A program made the translations under genes and the position numbers. This document shows, piece after piece, positions 51,382-59,456 of a DNA stretch of 64,000 bases (positions are counted from its first letter, which is position 1; the number at the start of each line of letters is the position of its first letter). Origin of the DNA: JASGTU01 sp963821815 (GTDB taxonomy: Bacteria; Chloroflexota; Anaerolineae; Caldilineales; Caldilineaceae); contig CAWGFG010000006.1 in the NCBI GenBank assembly GCA_963821815.1, positions 1,488,001 to 1,552,000 on the forward strand. The letters are read 5' to 3'. The notes beneath the pieces were generated by a model that searched no databases, had not been told where the DNA came from, and saw only the letters and a list, made by a program, of their open reading frames with translations.

Positions 51382-52806
51382 CTATAGGCGATAGGCTTCC
51401 TTGGCTAGCCCGTATGCGGCTGCTGCAGCCATCTCAACGGCTTCCTCCATGCCAATGATGCTGCGAACAACCAGGTTCGCCAACCAGTTGCAATCCACGC
51501 GTCGAGCCAGGTCATGGCGCACGGGGATCGACGGGTATGCGCGCGTGTCGTCGTTAAAGCCCACTGTGTTGTAAAGACCGGCCGTCTCGCTGACATGGTG
51601 TCGGAAACGTGTCATTCCATTCCAACTATCGTAGAACCACCAGGGCGGCCCTATTCGAAGCGCCGGGTAGTGGCCTGCGAGCGGAGCAAGTTCACGAGAA
51701 AAGGTTGTCTCGTCCAGCGTGAAGACGATAAGCGTGAACCCGGGTTCGTTGCCGAAACGGTTCAGTACCTCATGCAGGTTTCTTGTGTACTCGGTCTGGA
51801 CCGGGATATCACAACCTGCATCTGCGCCAAAGCGTTGCGTCACCGGTCCATTGTGATTGCGATAGGAGCCAGGATGCAGTTGCATGACCAGCCCATCGTC
51901 CACACTCATCCGCGCCATCTCCATCAGCATATGGGCTGTGAAATTGGATACGTCCTCTGCACTAGCTTGGCTGCGCATCGCCCTGTCGAAAATTGATTGC
52001 GCATCCGCCGTACTTAGGGATGCCATGCGCGGGCTGATGGTGCTGTGGTCGGTTGCGGTTGCGCCCAACCGTTTGAAGTATTCCCGTCGTTGCTCGAGCG
52101 CGTGAATGTAGCCAGTATAGTCGACAATGTCTATGCCTGACACGTCACTTAACGTGTGAATGTGGCTTCGCCAATCCGGTGTATCCAAGTTGATTACGTG
52201 GTCCGGTCGAAAGGTAGGCAAGATGCGACCGTTCCAGCCGGAATCTTTGATGGCCTGATGATCCGTCAGGGTGGCAGTCGCTGGGTCAGTCGTGGAGAGC
52301 GACTCAATATTGAAGCGTTTATACAGCGCTCTTGGACGGAAGTCCGGTTGTGCTAGTTTCGTCTCGATTGCGTTGTAGATTGCCTGAGCGCTGTCCGAGT
52401 CCAGCTTTTCGTCGATGCCAAAGACGAGTGCGAGCTCGTCCTTGATCCACATGCCTGTGGGCGTACCCCGAAAAAGGTAGAAGTTGTCGGCAAACAGCTG
52501 CCATATCTTGCGGTGATCCTTCTCGACTTCGCTGCCGTCGACGGATGGCACACCCAGGTCTTGCATGCGCACGCCACGCGAGTAGAGCATGGTGAAGACA
52601 TAGTGATCGGGAATAATCAGCAAATCGGAAGGCGTGCCAAAGCTGTAGTTGGGGTCGGCAAACACCTTGGGATCCACATGGCCATGCGGGCAAATCAGCG
52701 GCAGGTCGACAACAGTATCATACAGTTCCAATGCGATGGATTTTTGGGCGGGATTGGGATCAAAATAGCGATCGAATGGGCGATTCTTGGATTCGTGCGG
52801 AATCAT
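51382..52806 (-). CDS. uxaC: Uronate isomerase (glucuronate/galacturonate isomerase)
   Basis: 474 residues, amidohydrolase-superfamily enzyme converting D-glucuronate to D-fructuronate or D-galacturonate to D-tagaturonate. DLPLICPHGHVDPKVFA near the N-terminus holds the metal-binding His-x-His. FRPDHVINLDTPDW, MQLHPGSYRNHN and RIGPPWWFYDSWNGM are family blocks. The ATG at 52806 is set by a strong AGGAGGAGAGG ribosome binding site; an upstream in-frame start would overlap the kinase gene. It lies 109 bp after the FGGY kinase gene on the same strand, which implies joint uronate and aldonate use. UxuB/UxaB-type reductases are not in the window. Confidence 0.93.
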   Translation of the reverse strand: MIPHESKNRPFDRYFDPNPAQKSIALELYDTVVDLPLICPHGHVDPKVFADPNYSFGTPSDLLIIPDHYVFTMLYSRGVRMQDLGVPSVDGSEVEKDHRKIWQLFADNFYLFRGTPTGMWIKDELALVFGIDEKLDSDSAQAIYNAIETKLAQPDFRPRALYKRFNIESLSTTDPATATLTDHQAIKDSGWNGRILPTFRPDHVINLDTPDWRSHIHTLSDVSGIDIVDYTGYIHALEQRREYFKRLGATATDHSTISPRMASLSTADAQSIFDRAMRSQASAEDVSNFTAHMLMEMARMSVDDGLVMQLHPGSYRNHNGPVTQRFGADAGCDIPVQTEYTRNLHEVLNRFGNEPGFTLIVFTLDETTFSRELAPLAGHYPALRIGPPWWFYDSWNGMTRFRHHVSETAGLYNTVGFNDDTRAYPSIPVRHDLARRVDCNWLANLVVRSIIGMEEAVEMAAAAAYGLAKEAYRL

Positions 52807-52915
52807 CAGCCTCTCCTCCTTTGGCGACAATCTGGTACTGCAACATTGCAGATTCGGTTTTTCGAAACAGTGGAGCGAAGCCAAACGGCGTTGTGCATGG
52901 CAAAAATAGAACGTA

Positions 52916-54421
52916 TCAATCCAACACGCGCTGGTACAGACCCGCTTGCCGTTCGACAGCCGCAGAATATACCTGGTGGTGTTCCATGATTGGCATGAAG
53001 GTCTCACCAGTGGCTGGCGGCAGGTCAGAAGGCTTATCGATGACGCCGATCTGTTCCAAGGCTAGCAGCGCCAAACCGCGACTGGTCGCTTCCTGCTCAT
53101 GCAACGTAGAGACAGGTGCGCCGAGTACATCGGCGAAGATCTGCAACCATGCCGGTGAACGTAACAGTCCACCACCGCTAGCAATGATATCGTGGTCCAT
53201 GCCTGTGGGCAGATTCGGCAGGATTCGTGCGTAGATGATAGCAAAACGAAAGGCGATCCCCTCAAGGCAGGCTTGAACGATATCGTCCGGTCGGGTATGC
53301 AGCGTCAGCCCCTGTACACAGGCGCGTGCGTCCTCTCGCCAGCCTGGCGCCCGCTCGCCGGCAATGAAAGGAAGCACTGTCAGACCGTGTGCATCCGGTT
53401 CTTTCTGTAAGAGCAATTCTTCCAGCCGATTCGGTTCCGGCAAAATCAGCGTCTCACGCAGCCAACCAAACAGATTACCGCCTTCAGTGGTTGCGCCGCC
53501 GAGTAAGCCGCGCTTTGCATCGACGCGGTATAGCCAGAGTCCGTCCGGAACGCGATCAATGTCCGGGTCCATCACTACGCGCATCGCGCCAGTAGAACCG
53601 ACTGTCAGTGCCACGCGTTCCGGCGAATCACAGCCGCTGCCCACATTAACCGCGGCGCCGTCGCCGATGGCAAGCAGCCATGGGATGTCTGACAGCGCAG
53701 GCCAGCGTTCACGCCAGGTCCCTTGCAACCCCTGCAAAGGCGTGTTGAGGTCGCCGAGCGGACTTAGTTGCTCATCCGAAACCGGCAACTTCTCCAGCCA
53801 TTCTCGATCCCAGCACAGTTCGCGGCGATTGAGCAGCCCCGCCCACGATGCAACGCTATAGCTAACGCGCCATTGGCCGAACAACTTGTGGTAAGCGTAT
53901 TCGCCGATGCTGACCCAGCGATGGGCTGATTTGAGTGCCTCGGGATGCGTCCGTTCCAGCCAGCGAAAACGAGCGGGCAGATAGGCGCCGTGGATGAGAC
54001 ATCCCACGCGATCATGAGACTCCGCCTGCCCTTCCGCGCCCAACTCGTCCCGAAGCTGCTGTGCGTCCGCTGCGTCGCGGGTGTCCGCATAGGTGAAGAC
54101 GGGTGAAACCGCAGCGCCAGATTTGTCTACACCCAGCACATTACCGACGAGCGTGTCCATCGCCACCGCACAAATCGCATCGGCACACGGTCCTGCGCTG
54201 GCGATTACCTGGTCGACCACTTCCACGATGGTCGTGAACAGCTCGTCAGCATCGAATACCGCACCGCCGTCAGCGGAGGTCGTGGCTTGTGTTGTGCGCT
54301 GGCCAACACAAGCATCGACGATTTCACCTGTAGCATCATACAGTATCGCTCGAGTGGATGATGTGCCCACGTCGATTGTTAGGACATACGGGGAAGACGG
54401 CTGTTTCACACCTGCTCTCAC
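52916..54421 (-). CDS. FGGY-family carbohydrate kinase, gluconokinase-like
   Basis: 501 residues. The N-terminal phosphate-binding strand VLTIDVGTSSTRAILYD is closest to gluconokinase-type FGGY kinases; VALTVGSTGAMRVV and IASGGGLLRSPAWLQIFAD are the second and third conserved blocks. ATP-dependent phosphorylation of gluconate or a related sugar or sugar acid is expected. The start is GTG 54421, with an in-frame GTG at 54409 as alternative; a GGAAAG ribosome binding site lies just ahead. It is upstream of uxaC in the same direction. Confidence 0.88.
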   Translation of the reverse strand: MRAGVKQPSSPYVLTIDVGTSSTRAILYDATGEIVDACVGQRTTQATTSADGGAVFDADELFTTIVEVVDQVIASAGPCADAICAVAMDTLVGNVLGVDKSGAAVSPVFTYADTRDAADAQQLRDELGAEGQAESHDRVGCLIHGAYLPARFRWLERTHPEALKSAHRWVSIGEYAYHKLFGQWRVSYSVASWAGLLNRRELCWDREWLEKLPVSDEQLSPLGDLNTPLQGLQGTWRERWPALSDIPWLLAIGDGAAVNVGSGCDSPERVALTVGSTGAMRVVMDPDIDRVPDGLWLYRVDAKRGLLGGATTEGGNLFGWLRETLILPEPNRLEELLLQKEPDAHGLTVLPFIAGERAPGWREDARACVQGLTLHTRPDDIVQACLEGIAFRFAIIYARILPNLPTGMDHDIIASGGGLLRSPAWLQIFADVLGAPVSTLHEQEATSRGLALLALEQIGVIDKPSDLPPATGETFMPIMEHHQVYSAAVERQAGLYQRVLD

Positions 54422-54466
54422 TTCTTTCCGACCGTGTCCTCACACAGCCATACGTATCGTTCATTC

Positions 54467-55132
54467 TTATCGTTTGCGCAGATAGGTCATGCCATCGCCG
54501 ATGGGAATCAGGATGAGGTCGAATCGTTCGTCATGATGCAGGTCGCTGTTCATCTTGCGCATGGCGGCGAGTGACGCACTCTGGTGATCCTCGTCATTGA
54601 TGAAACCGTCGGCAAAGATATTATCGATGCAGATCACGCCGCCCGTTCGCATGAGCGGGTAGCAGATCTCGATATAATTGGGGTTATTGGTTTTATCAGC
54701 GTCCAAGTAGGCGAAATCGAATTGCCCGTGCAGGCTCTTGTCGGCTGCAAGCTGTTTCAGAGTGTCCATTGCCGGCCCCGATCGGAAGTCGATCTTGTCT
54801 GCGACACCGGCTTCCTCCCAGTAGCGCATGCCGATAGACGGGTTCTCGTCGCTTTGGTCACATGCGATGAGCTTCCCGTCGTCAGGCAGGGTGAGCGCCA
54901 TTGTCAGCGTCGAATAGCCGGTATAGATACCGACTTCGATAATATTCTTGGCATTCAGCACCTTGCACATGAACGCCATGAGCTGGCTCTGTTCAGGCGC
55001 CGAAGAGAGTTCGCGGGAAGGTAGTGAATAAGTTTCTTCACGAAGGCGCTTCAATTCATCAGTCTCCCGCAGGGAAACGCCAATCATGTAATCATAAAGT
55101 TCATCATCAACAGGAAGCGTTTGAGTTGCCAT
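54467..55132 (-). CDS. SAM-dependent O-methyltransferase (CCoAOMT-like)
   Basis: About 221 residues, class I methyltransferase. SAM motif I is NIIEVGIYTGYSTLTMALTL; the metal and catalytic region is AYLDADKTNNPNYIE, and VICIDNIFADG is the following strand, all typical of small cation-dependent catechol-type O-methyltransferases. The acceptor is unknown. ATG 55132 matches the usual family N-terminus; an in-frame ATG at 55147 adds five residues. It is 45 bp upstream of the kinase gene. Confidence 0.88.
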   Translation of the reverse strand: MATQTLPVDDELYDYMIGVSLRETDELKRLREETYSLPSRELSSAPEQSQLMAFMCKVLNAKNIIEVGIYTGYSTLTMALTLPDDGKLIACDQSDENPSIGMRYWEEAGVADKIDFRSGPAMDTLKQLAADKSLHGQFDFAYLDADKTNNPNYIEICYPLMRTGGVICIDNIFADGFINDEDHQSASLAAMRKMNSDLHHDERFDLILIPIGDGMTYLRKR

Positions 55133-55220
55133 ACCAGTCACTTTCATATACGCCGGCCGATCCGGCGTTGCGTTGGTTGTGTTGTGTAGTTGAATCGTGT
55201 TTCGAGACGTCGCGTTCCAG

Positions 55221-56246
55221 CTAATTAAGATAACCGAGCTTTGTCGCCTGCGCCTCAGCGCGAAGCGCCAGTTCTGAGGCGTAGAAGCAGTGTTCCTGCG
55301 TCATGGCTGTCTCGGTCCGGTTGATGATGTCATAGATCAACCGGCGGCCATAGGGCAGTTCTACATTAGAGCAGTCGAAATACTTCACGTCCTCGCCGTC
55401 GACTAAGAAGAGATGATCGCTGCCTTGCCGGCCGGCGATGTCCAGGTATTTGCGCGCTTCGATGTAGCCCTTATCGCCGACGATGAAAAGTCGTCCGTCT
55501 CCCCAAGTCGGCAGCCCGTCCGGCGTAAACCAGTCTACGCGAATGTAGCCTGTGCAGTTGTCGCTGCGCAGCATGACGTCACCGAAATCTTCTAGCTCAG
55601 GTGTGTCCGGATGGTGATAGTTGGCTACTTGCGATGCAACGATCTGGACGTTCTTGTCACCACTGAAATGCAAGAACTGGTCGAACTGGTGGGAGCCGAT
55701 GTCGCACAGGATGCCGCCGTAGCGCTCGCGCTGGTAGAACCACTCGGCGCGTGTCTGCGGACGATGCAAATGCGGTCCTGTACCGATGATGTTGACGACT
55801 TCACCGATGGCTCCGGCGTGCACTAACTCACTGGCTTTCTCCGTCGCTCGGTTTTCGAAACGCTCGCTGTAATCGACTGAATAGATGCAACCCGTCTCCG
55901 CCTGCACTTTGCGTGCTTGCTCAAGCTGTTCAAGCGTTGTGAAGCCTGGTTTATCCGACATAAAATCCTTACCATGCTTCATGGTTTGGATACCAAGCGG
56001 CGCACGATCGGCGGGGATGCCTGCCGTGATGATAAGGTCGACGCTGTCGTCCTCCAAGAGAGCTTGTTCGCTGGTGCCAAGTTCTGCTTGCGGATACTTG
56101 CTGCCGTATTCGGCGACAAGATCCGGTTCCTTGGCAAAATAATTTACCAACTCAGCACCGGCGTTCAACAGAGCATCGGTCATGCCATAGATATGGCCAT
56201 GGTTCAGGTTGATCGCTGAAAACCGAATCCTCGGTTCTGTAGACAT
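55221..56246 (-). CDS. Gfo/Idh/MocA family oxidoreductase
   Basis: 341 residues. The N-terminal dinucleotide-binding region is atypical: it opens RIRFSAINLNHGHIYGM instead of a GxGxxG loop. The DKP variant of the EKP motif is MSDKPGFTTLEQL, and GGILCDIGSHQFDQFLHF is the C-terminal family block. NAD(P)-dependent oxidation of a sugar or cyclitol is likely, but the altered cofactor loop leaves doubt. AGGAAGGA ribosome binding site before ATG 56246. It lies upstream of the O-methyltransferase on the same strand. Confidence 0.85.
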   Translation of the reverse strand: MSTEPRIRFSAINLNHGHIYGMTDALLNAGAELVNYFAKEPDLVAEYGSKYPQAELGTSEQALLEDDSVDLIITAGIPADRAPLGIQTMKHGKDFMSDKPGFTTLEQLEQARKVQAETGCIYSVDYSERFENRATEKASELVHAGAIGEVVNIIGTGPHLHRPQTRAEWFYQRERYGGILCDIGSHQFDQFLHFSGDKNVQIVASQVANYHHPDTPELEDFGDVMLRSDNCTGYIRVDWFTPDGLPTWGDGRLFIVGDKGYIEARKYLDIAGRQGSDHLFLVDGEDVKYFDCSNVELPYGRRLIYDIINRTETAMTQEHCFYASELALRAEAQATKLGYLN

Positions 56247-56337
56247 ATGTTCCTTCCTCTCAAATATTCAATTGTTTTGAGATTAAAGCCGGTACGACAG
56301 TGATAGCGGTACATGCCTAGCAGAGCCGCTTGACCAG

Positions 56338-57288
56338 CTATGACACCACTTCGCCCACTACCTGGCTGCCCTCTCGTATTACCGAACCGCGCAATACAAC
56401 CGCATCTTTTATCAGTACATCGTCGCCAATGACACAGTCTCGTTCAATATAGACTCTTGGACCAATAACGCATCCCGCGCCGATGGTAGTGCCTTCTTCA
56501 ATGCGCAGCGGAGTGATCAGGTGTGTGTGCTGACCGACCGTGCGCGGCGCTAACTGCGGTGTATCACCGCCTTCGGTCAGATAGTGACGATTGAGCGCCA
56601 ACAAATCGGATGCATTCGTGAGCTGCAGTCGTTGGTCTGTGAAGACGCCGGTGACGCGGTCTGTCTCCTGGATCAACATGCGTATGGCGTCCTGCAACTC
56701 ATATTCACCGCGCGGCGATATCTGAACACGAGGCAGATAGTCGAGTATCTCATCGGAAAATACGTAGAGCGGCAAGCTAGATATGTTGGATGGCGCCTCT
56801 TCCGGCGACGGCTTCTCTATTATGCTTTTGACGCGATCGTCTTCCCATTCGACGATGCCGGTGCGACTAACAAGCGAACGGTCGATGCGCATGAGGCTCA
56901 ACGTAGCAGACGCATCCACCTCCGAATGGCGCCTCAGCAGCTCCGCAACATGTTCGGGAGGTGTAAGGTTGTCGCAGGCGGACATGATAAAAGGGCCGTT
57001 GATATACTCTGCTGACAGGCTCAGCGCATTGGCCATACCAAGCCGGTCCGACTGCTCCACATACTGGATATCAACCTGCAGATGGTTATTGCTGGAGAAG
57101 TGTCTGCGCACGTCGCCATCCATGCGACTGACCACCATGACGACCTCATCCACACCATTGACGATTAACGTCTCCAGAACTCGCTCGACGATCGGTTTAC
57201 CCAGAATGGGTATCATCGCCTTGCTGCGTTCTAACGTGAGCGGATGCAGCCTGGAGCCCTTACCCGCTGCGAGTATGACGCCTTGCAT
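56338..57288 (-). CDS. Sugar-1-phosphate nucleotidyltransferase
   Basis: 316 residues. Nucleotidyltransferase signature GVILAAGKGSRLHPLTLERSK (G-x-G-S-R in place of GTR), catalytic SKAMIPILGKPI, and metal-binding Asp in FIMSACDNLTPPE. A hexapeptide beta-helix tail (about 245-316) with VIGPRVYIERDCVIGD may oligomerise the enzyme. It starts eight bases after the end of the GHMP kinase gene, so the pair probably makes an activated NDP-sugar from a free sugar: kinase first, then uridylyl, thymidylyl or guanylyl transfer. Confidence 0.85.
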   Translation of the reverse strand: MQGVILAAGKGSRLHPLTLERSKAMIPILGKPIVERVLETLIVNGVDEVVMVVSRMDGDVRRHFSSNNHLQVDIQYVEQSDRLGMANALSLSAEYINGPFIMSACDNLTPPEHVAELLRRHSEVDASATLSLMRIDRSLVSRTGIVEWEDDRVKSIIEKPSPEEAPSNISSLPLYVFSDEILDYLPRVQISPRGEYELQDAIRMLIQETDRVTGVFTDQRLQLTNASDLLALNRHYLTEGGDTPQLAPRTVGQHTHLITPLRIEEGTTIGAGCVIGPRVYIERDCVIGDDVLIKDAVVLRGSVIREGSQVVGEVVS

Positions 57289-57296
57289 AGTGCTTA

Positions 57297-58550
57297 TCAG
57301 TTCTCTTCCTGCAATGGGTTCAGCAAGCGAGCGCCACCGTCCGCCGCGCAGAAATGGATGCTATAGTTAGCAGCTTCGTCCGGATGCTGAACAGGATAGA
57401 TCTCATGGACGGTCGCGGCGATGGACTCACGCTGATTTGGGTCAATTAACGCAACACAACTGCCGCGGAAACCGGCGCCGCTGAATCGTGTGCCGTAGAC
57501 GCCGGGCGTATCTCGCAGAGTCTCATACAGCGTAATGAGCTGCGGACTTCCGCATTCATAATAGCGGATCGAACTCTCACCCGATTCTGAAACGAGTCTG
57601 CCGAACGCTTCAATATCGCCATTGGCCCATGCAACTTCACCGGCTGCCACACGTGACATTTCACCGAAATAGTGTGTCGCACGGCGCTGAAGCGGATCAG
57701 GCAAGCGCGACCCATACGCTTCGAATACGGAGGGCGGCACATGGCGCAAGCGCGCATTCTCTGGTGCAGCACAGCCTTCCGCCTGCAATAACAGCCGGGC
57801 GGCATTTCGACACTCAGCGACCCTGTTGTTGTAGTCAGTTCCAGTTAAGGCGTCGCTAACACCGGAATAGACGATGAGTATCTCGTACGGTTGTCTGTCG
57901 GCCGTTGCAGGCGCAGGCAATTGCGTCACCTCGACCGTCTCACAGTCGATACGGGTGAGGTGATCCTCCAGGCTGAACAGGATGACCGACTGGTCCAAGA
58001 TGCCATTGTTCAACCCAATATAACCGTTTTCCGTTCGCCGGCACAGTTCCACATTTTCGGCGCCGGATAATGTCAGGCCGTTCACAGATTCGACAGCCAA
58101 TAGGTAGGCTGTTGTCACTGCCGCCGACGAGCTTAACCCTCCGATGGGCATTGCGCCGCCAATGACACCTACGATGCCCTTCTGCAACGGATAGACGCCC
58201 TGCAGTGAAGATACTGCCCCGCGCACGTAATTGGCCCAATCACCTTGCACCTTAGGCGGAATGTCCGCCAATGCAAAGGAAGCGGCCCCGGCGAAGTTCA
58301 TGCTCTCCACGTAGACGCTGCCGTCGTCCGTCGGCGCGAAAGCCAGCAGCACACTCTGGTCAATCGTCATGCCCGTGACAATGCCGAGTTGGTGATCGAT
58401 GTGCGCACCGAGAGGACAAATCCGCAGCGGCGCTTTGGCGACCTGTATGCGATGACGGTCCACGCCCATAGCCAGCAGGCGGCGGACTAGAGAATCGATC
58501 TGCTCAACTTGCGGCGGACTGACCTTGATGGGGGGCGCTGTATTCTGCAT
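57297..58550 (-). CDS. GHMP sugar kinase, galacturonokinase-like
   Basis: 417 residues of the galactokinase branch. The sugar-binding signature reads APLRICPLGAHIDHQLG in place of GRvNLIGEHtDY of galactokinase; the R-I-C-P-L-G-A-H-I-D-H-Q form is that of plant galacturonokinase. The phosphate loop MPIGGLSSSAAVTTAYLL and C-terminal GTRFSGAGFRGSCVAL are intact. The likely reaction is ATP-dependent 1-phosphorylation of a hexose or uronic acid. The downstream nucleotidyltransferase (eight-base gap) and uronate isomerase six kilobases away make galacturonate a reasonable candidate substrate. Divergent from the SGNH hydrolase gene. Confidence 0.82.
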   Translation of the reverse strand: MQNTAPPIKVSPPQVEQIDSLVRRLLAMGVDRHRIQVAKAPLRICPLGAHIDHQLGIVTGMTIDQSVLLAFAPTDDGSVYVESMNFAGAASFALADIPPKVQGDWANYVRGAVSSLQGVYPLQKGIVGVIGGAMPIGGLSSSAAVTTAYLLAVESVNGLTLSGAENVELCRRTENGYIGLNNGILDQSVILFSLEDHLTRIDCETVEVTQLPAPATADRQPYEILIVYSGVSDALTGTDYNNRVAECRNAARLLLQAEGCAAPENARLRHVPPSVFEAYGSRLPDPLQRRATHYFGEMSRVAAGEVAWANGDIEAFGRLVSESGESSIRYYECGSPQLITLYETLRDTPGVYGTRFSGAGFRGSCVALIDPNQRESIAATVHEIYPVQHPDEAANYSIHFCAADGGARLLNPLQEEN

Positions 58551-58816
58551 GTGTGGACTTCGCTATGGTTGGATGCGTGTTGTCTCGCGGATACACTGAC
58601 CGCGGTCGCTGATGGATTTGGCATATGCCACAAGTAGCCTCGGACGCCAAGGGTCTCAATTGACCTTGTTCTACTGGGGTGAACCTGTCGCACAATGGTA
58701 TCATTCTACCAAGCGCTCCGGTGAGCGTGAAATATCCAAACGACTTCATCGAACAGTATGTGCTGACACAATTTCGGCAACAAATTACGCGCGTAGATAT
58801 GAACTGGGAGCTAACA
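58551..58816. other. Divergent intergenic region
   Basis: 266 bp between the minus-strand kinase and the plus-strand hydrolase. It must carry promoters for both directions, but no clear consensus pair or operator stood out. Open frames crossing it lack coding character. Confidence 0.35.
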
Positions 58817-59443
58817 ATGAAAACTGTTCTTTGCTATGGTGATTCGAATACGTGGGGCGCCGATCCTGCGACTGGTGGACGCTATGCGCGAGATGTGCGC
58901 TGGACAGGCGTTCTGCGTAATACACTGGGAGAAGAATATCTTATCATCGAAGAAGGTCTGAACGGGCGCACGACTGTCTGGGATGATCCGATCGAAGGAT
59001 ACAAGAACGGCATGAGCTATCTTATCCCATGCCTGGAGACGCACCGCCCTATCGATCTCGTTATTATTATGCTGGGCACCAATGACCTGAAGATGCGCTT
59101 CAGTGTCTCAGCGTACGACATCGGCCAGAGCATGGCTGTTCTCATCGACATTGTCAAGAAGAGTAAAGCCGGCATTGACGATAACGCACCGAAGTTACTC
59201 GTTATGGCGCCGCCACCCACTACCACGCTAAGCGACTATGCCGAGATGTTCGACGGCGCCTATGAAAAGTCAGTCAAGCTGGCGGATCGCTACCATGCCG
59301 TGACGCAGGAATACGGTTGTCACTTCCTTCGGACGAGCGATTACATTCGCTCCAGCGAACTGGACGGAATTCACCTAGACGCGAGTGAGCATGCGAAGTT
59401 GGGCGAGGCTGTGGCTCAGAAAGTCAAGAGTATTCTCGGGTAA
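58817..59443 (+). CDS. SGNH/GDSL hydrolase (arylesterase-like)
   Basis: 208 residues. Block I is LCYGDSNTWGADPATGG with nucleophile Ser, block III MLGTNDLKMRF, and block V SELDGIHLDASEHAKLG with the Asp-x-x-His pair. Close in layout to small multifunctional arylesterases and acyl-CoA thioesterases. It may deacylate sugars or other esters in the cytoplasm (no signal peptide). ATG 58817 has a GGGAG ribosome binding site; longer in-frame starts add unconserved residues. Converges on the GT39 gene, 13 bp apart. Confidence 0.88.
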   Translation: MKTVLCYGDSNTWGADPATGGRYARDVRWTGVLRNTLGEEYLIIEEGLNGRTTVWDDPIEGYKNGMSYLIPCLETHRPIDLVIIMLGTNDLKMRFSVSAYDIGQSMAVLIDIVKKSKAGIDDNAPKLLVMAPPPTTTLSDYAEMFDGAYEKSVKLADRYHAVTQEYGCHFLRTSDYIRSSELDGIHLDASEHAKLGEAVAQKVKSILG

Positions 59444-59456
59444 TTCGCCGACTGCG

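Noticed and set aside
52807..53007. N-terminal extension of uronate isomerase
   Set aside because: It would overlap the kinase gene, has no family similarity, and the strong ribosome binding site is at 52806.
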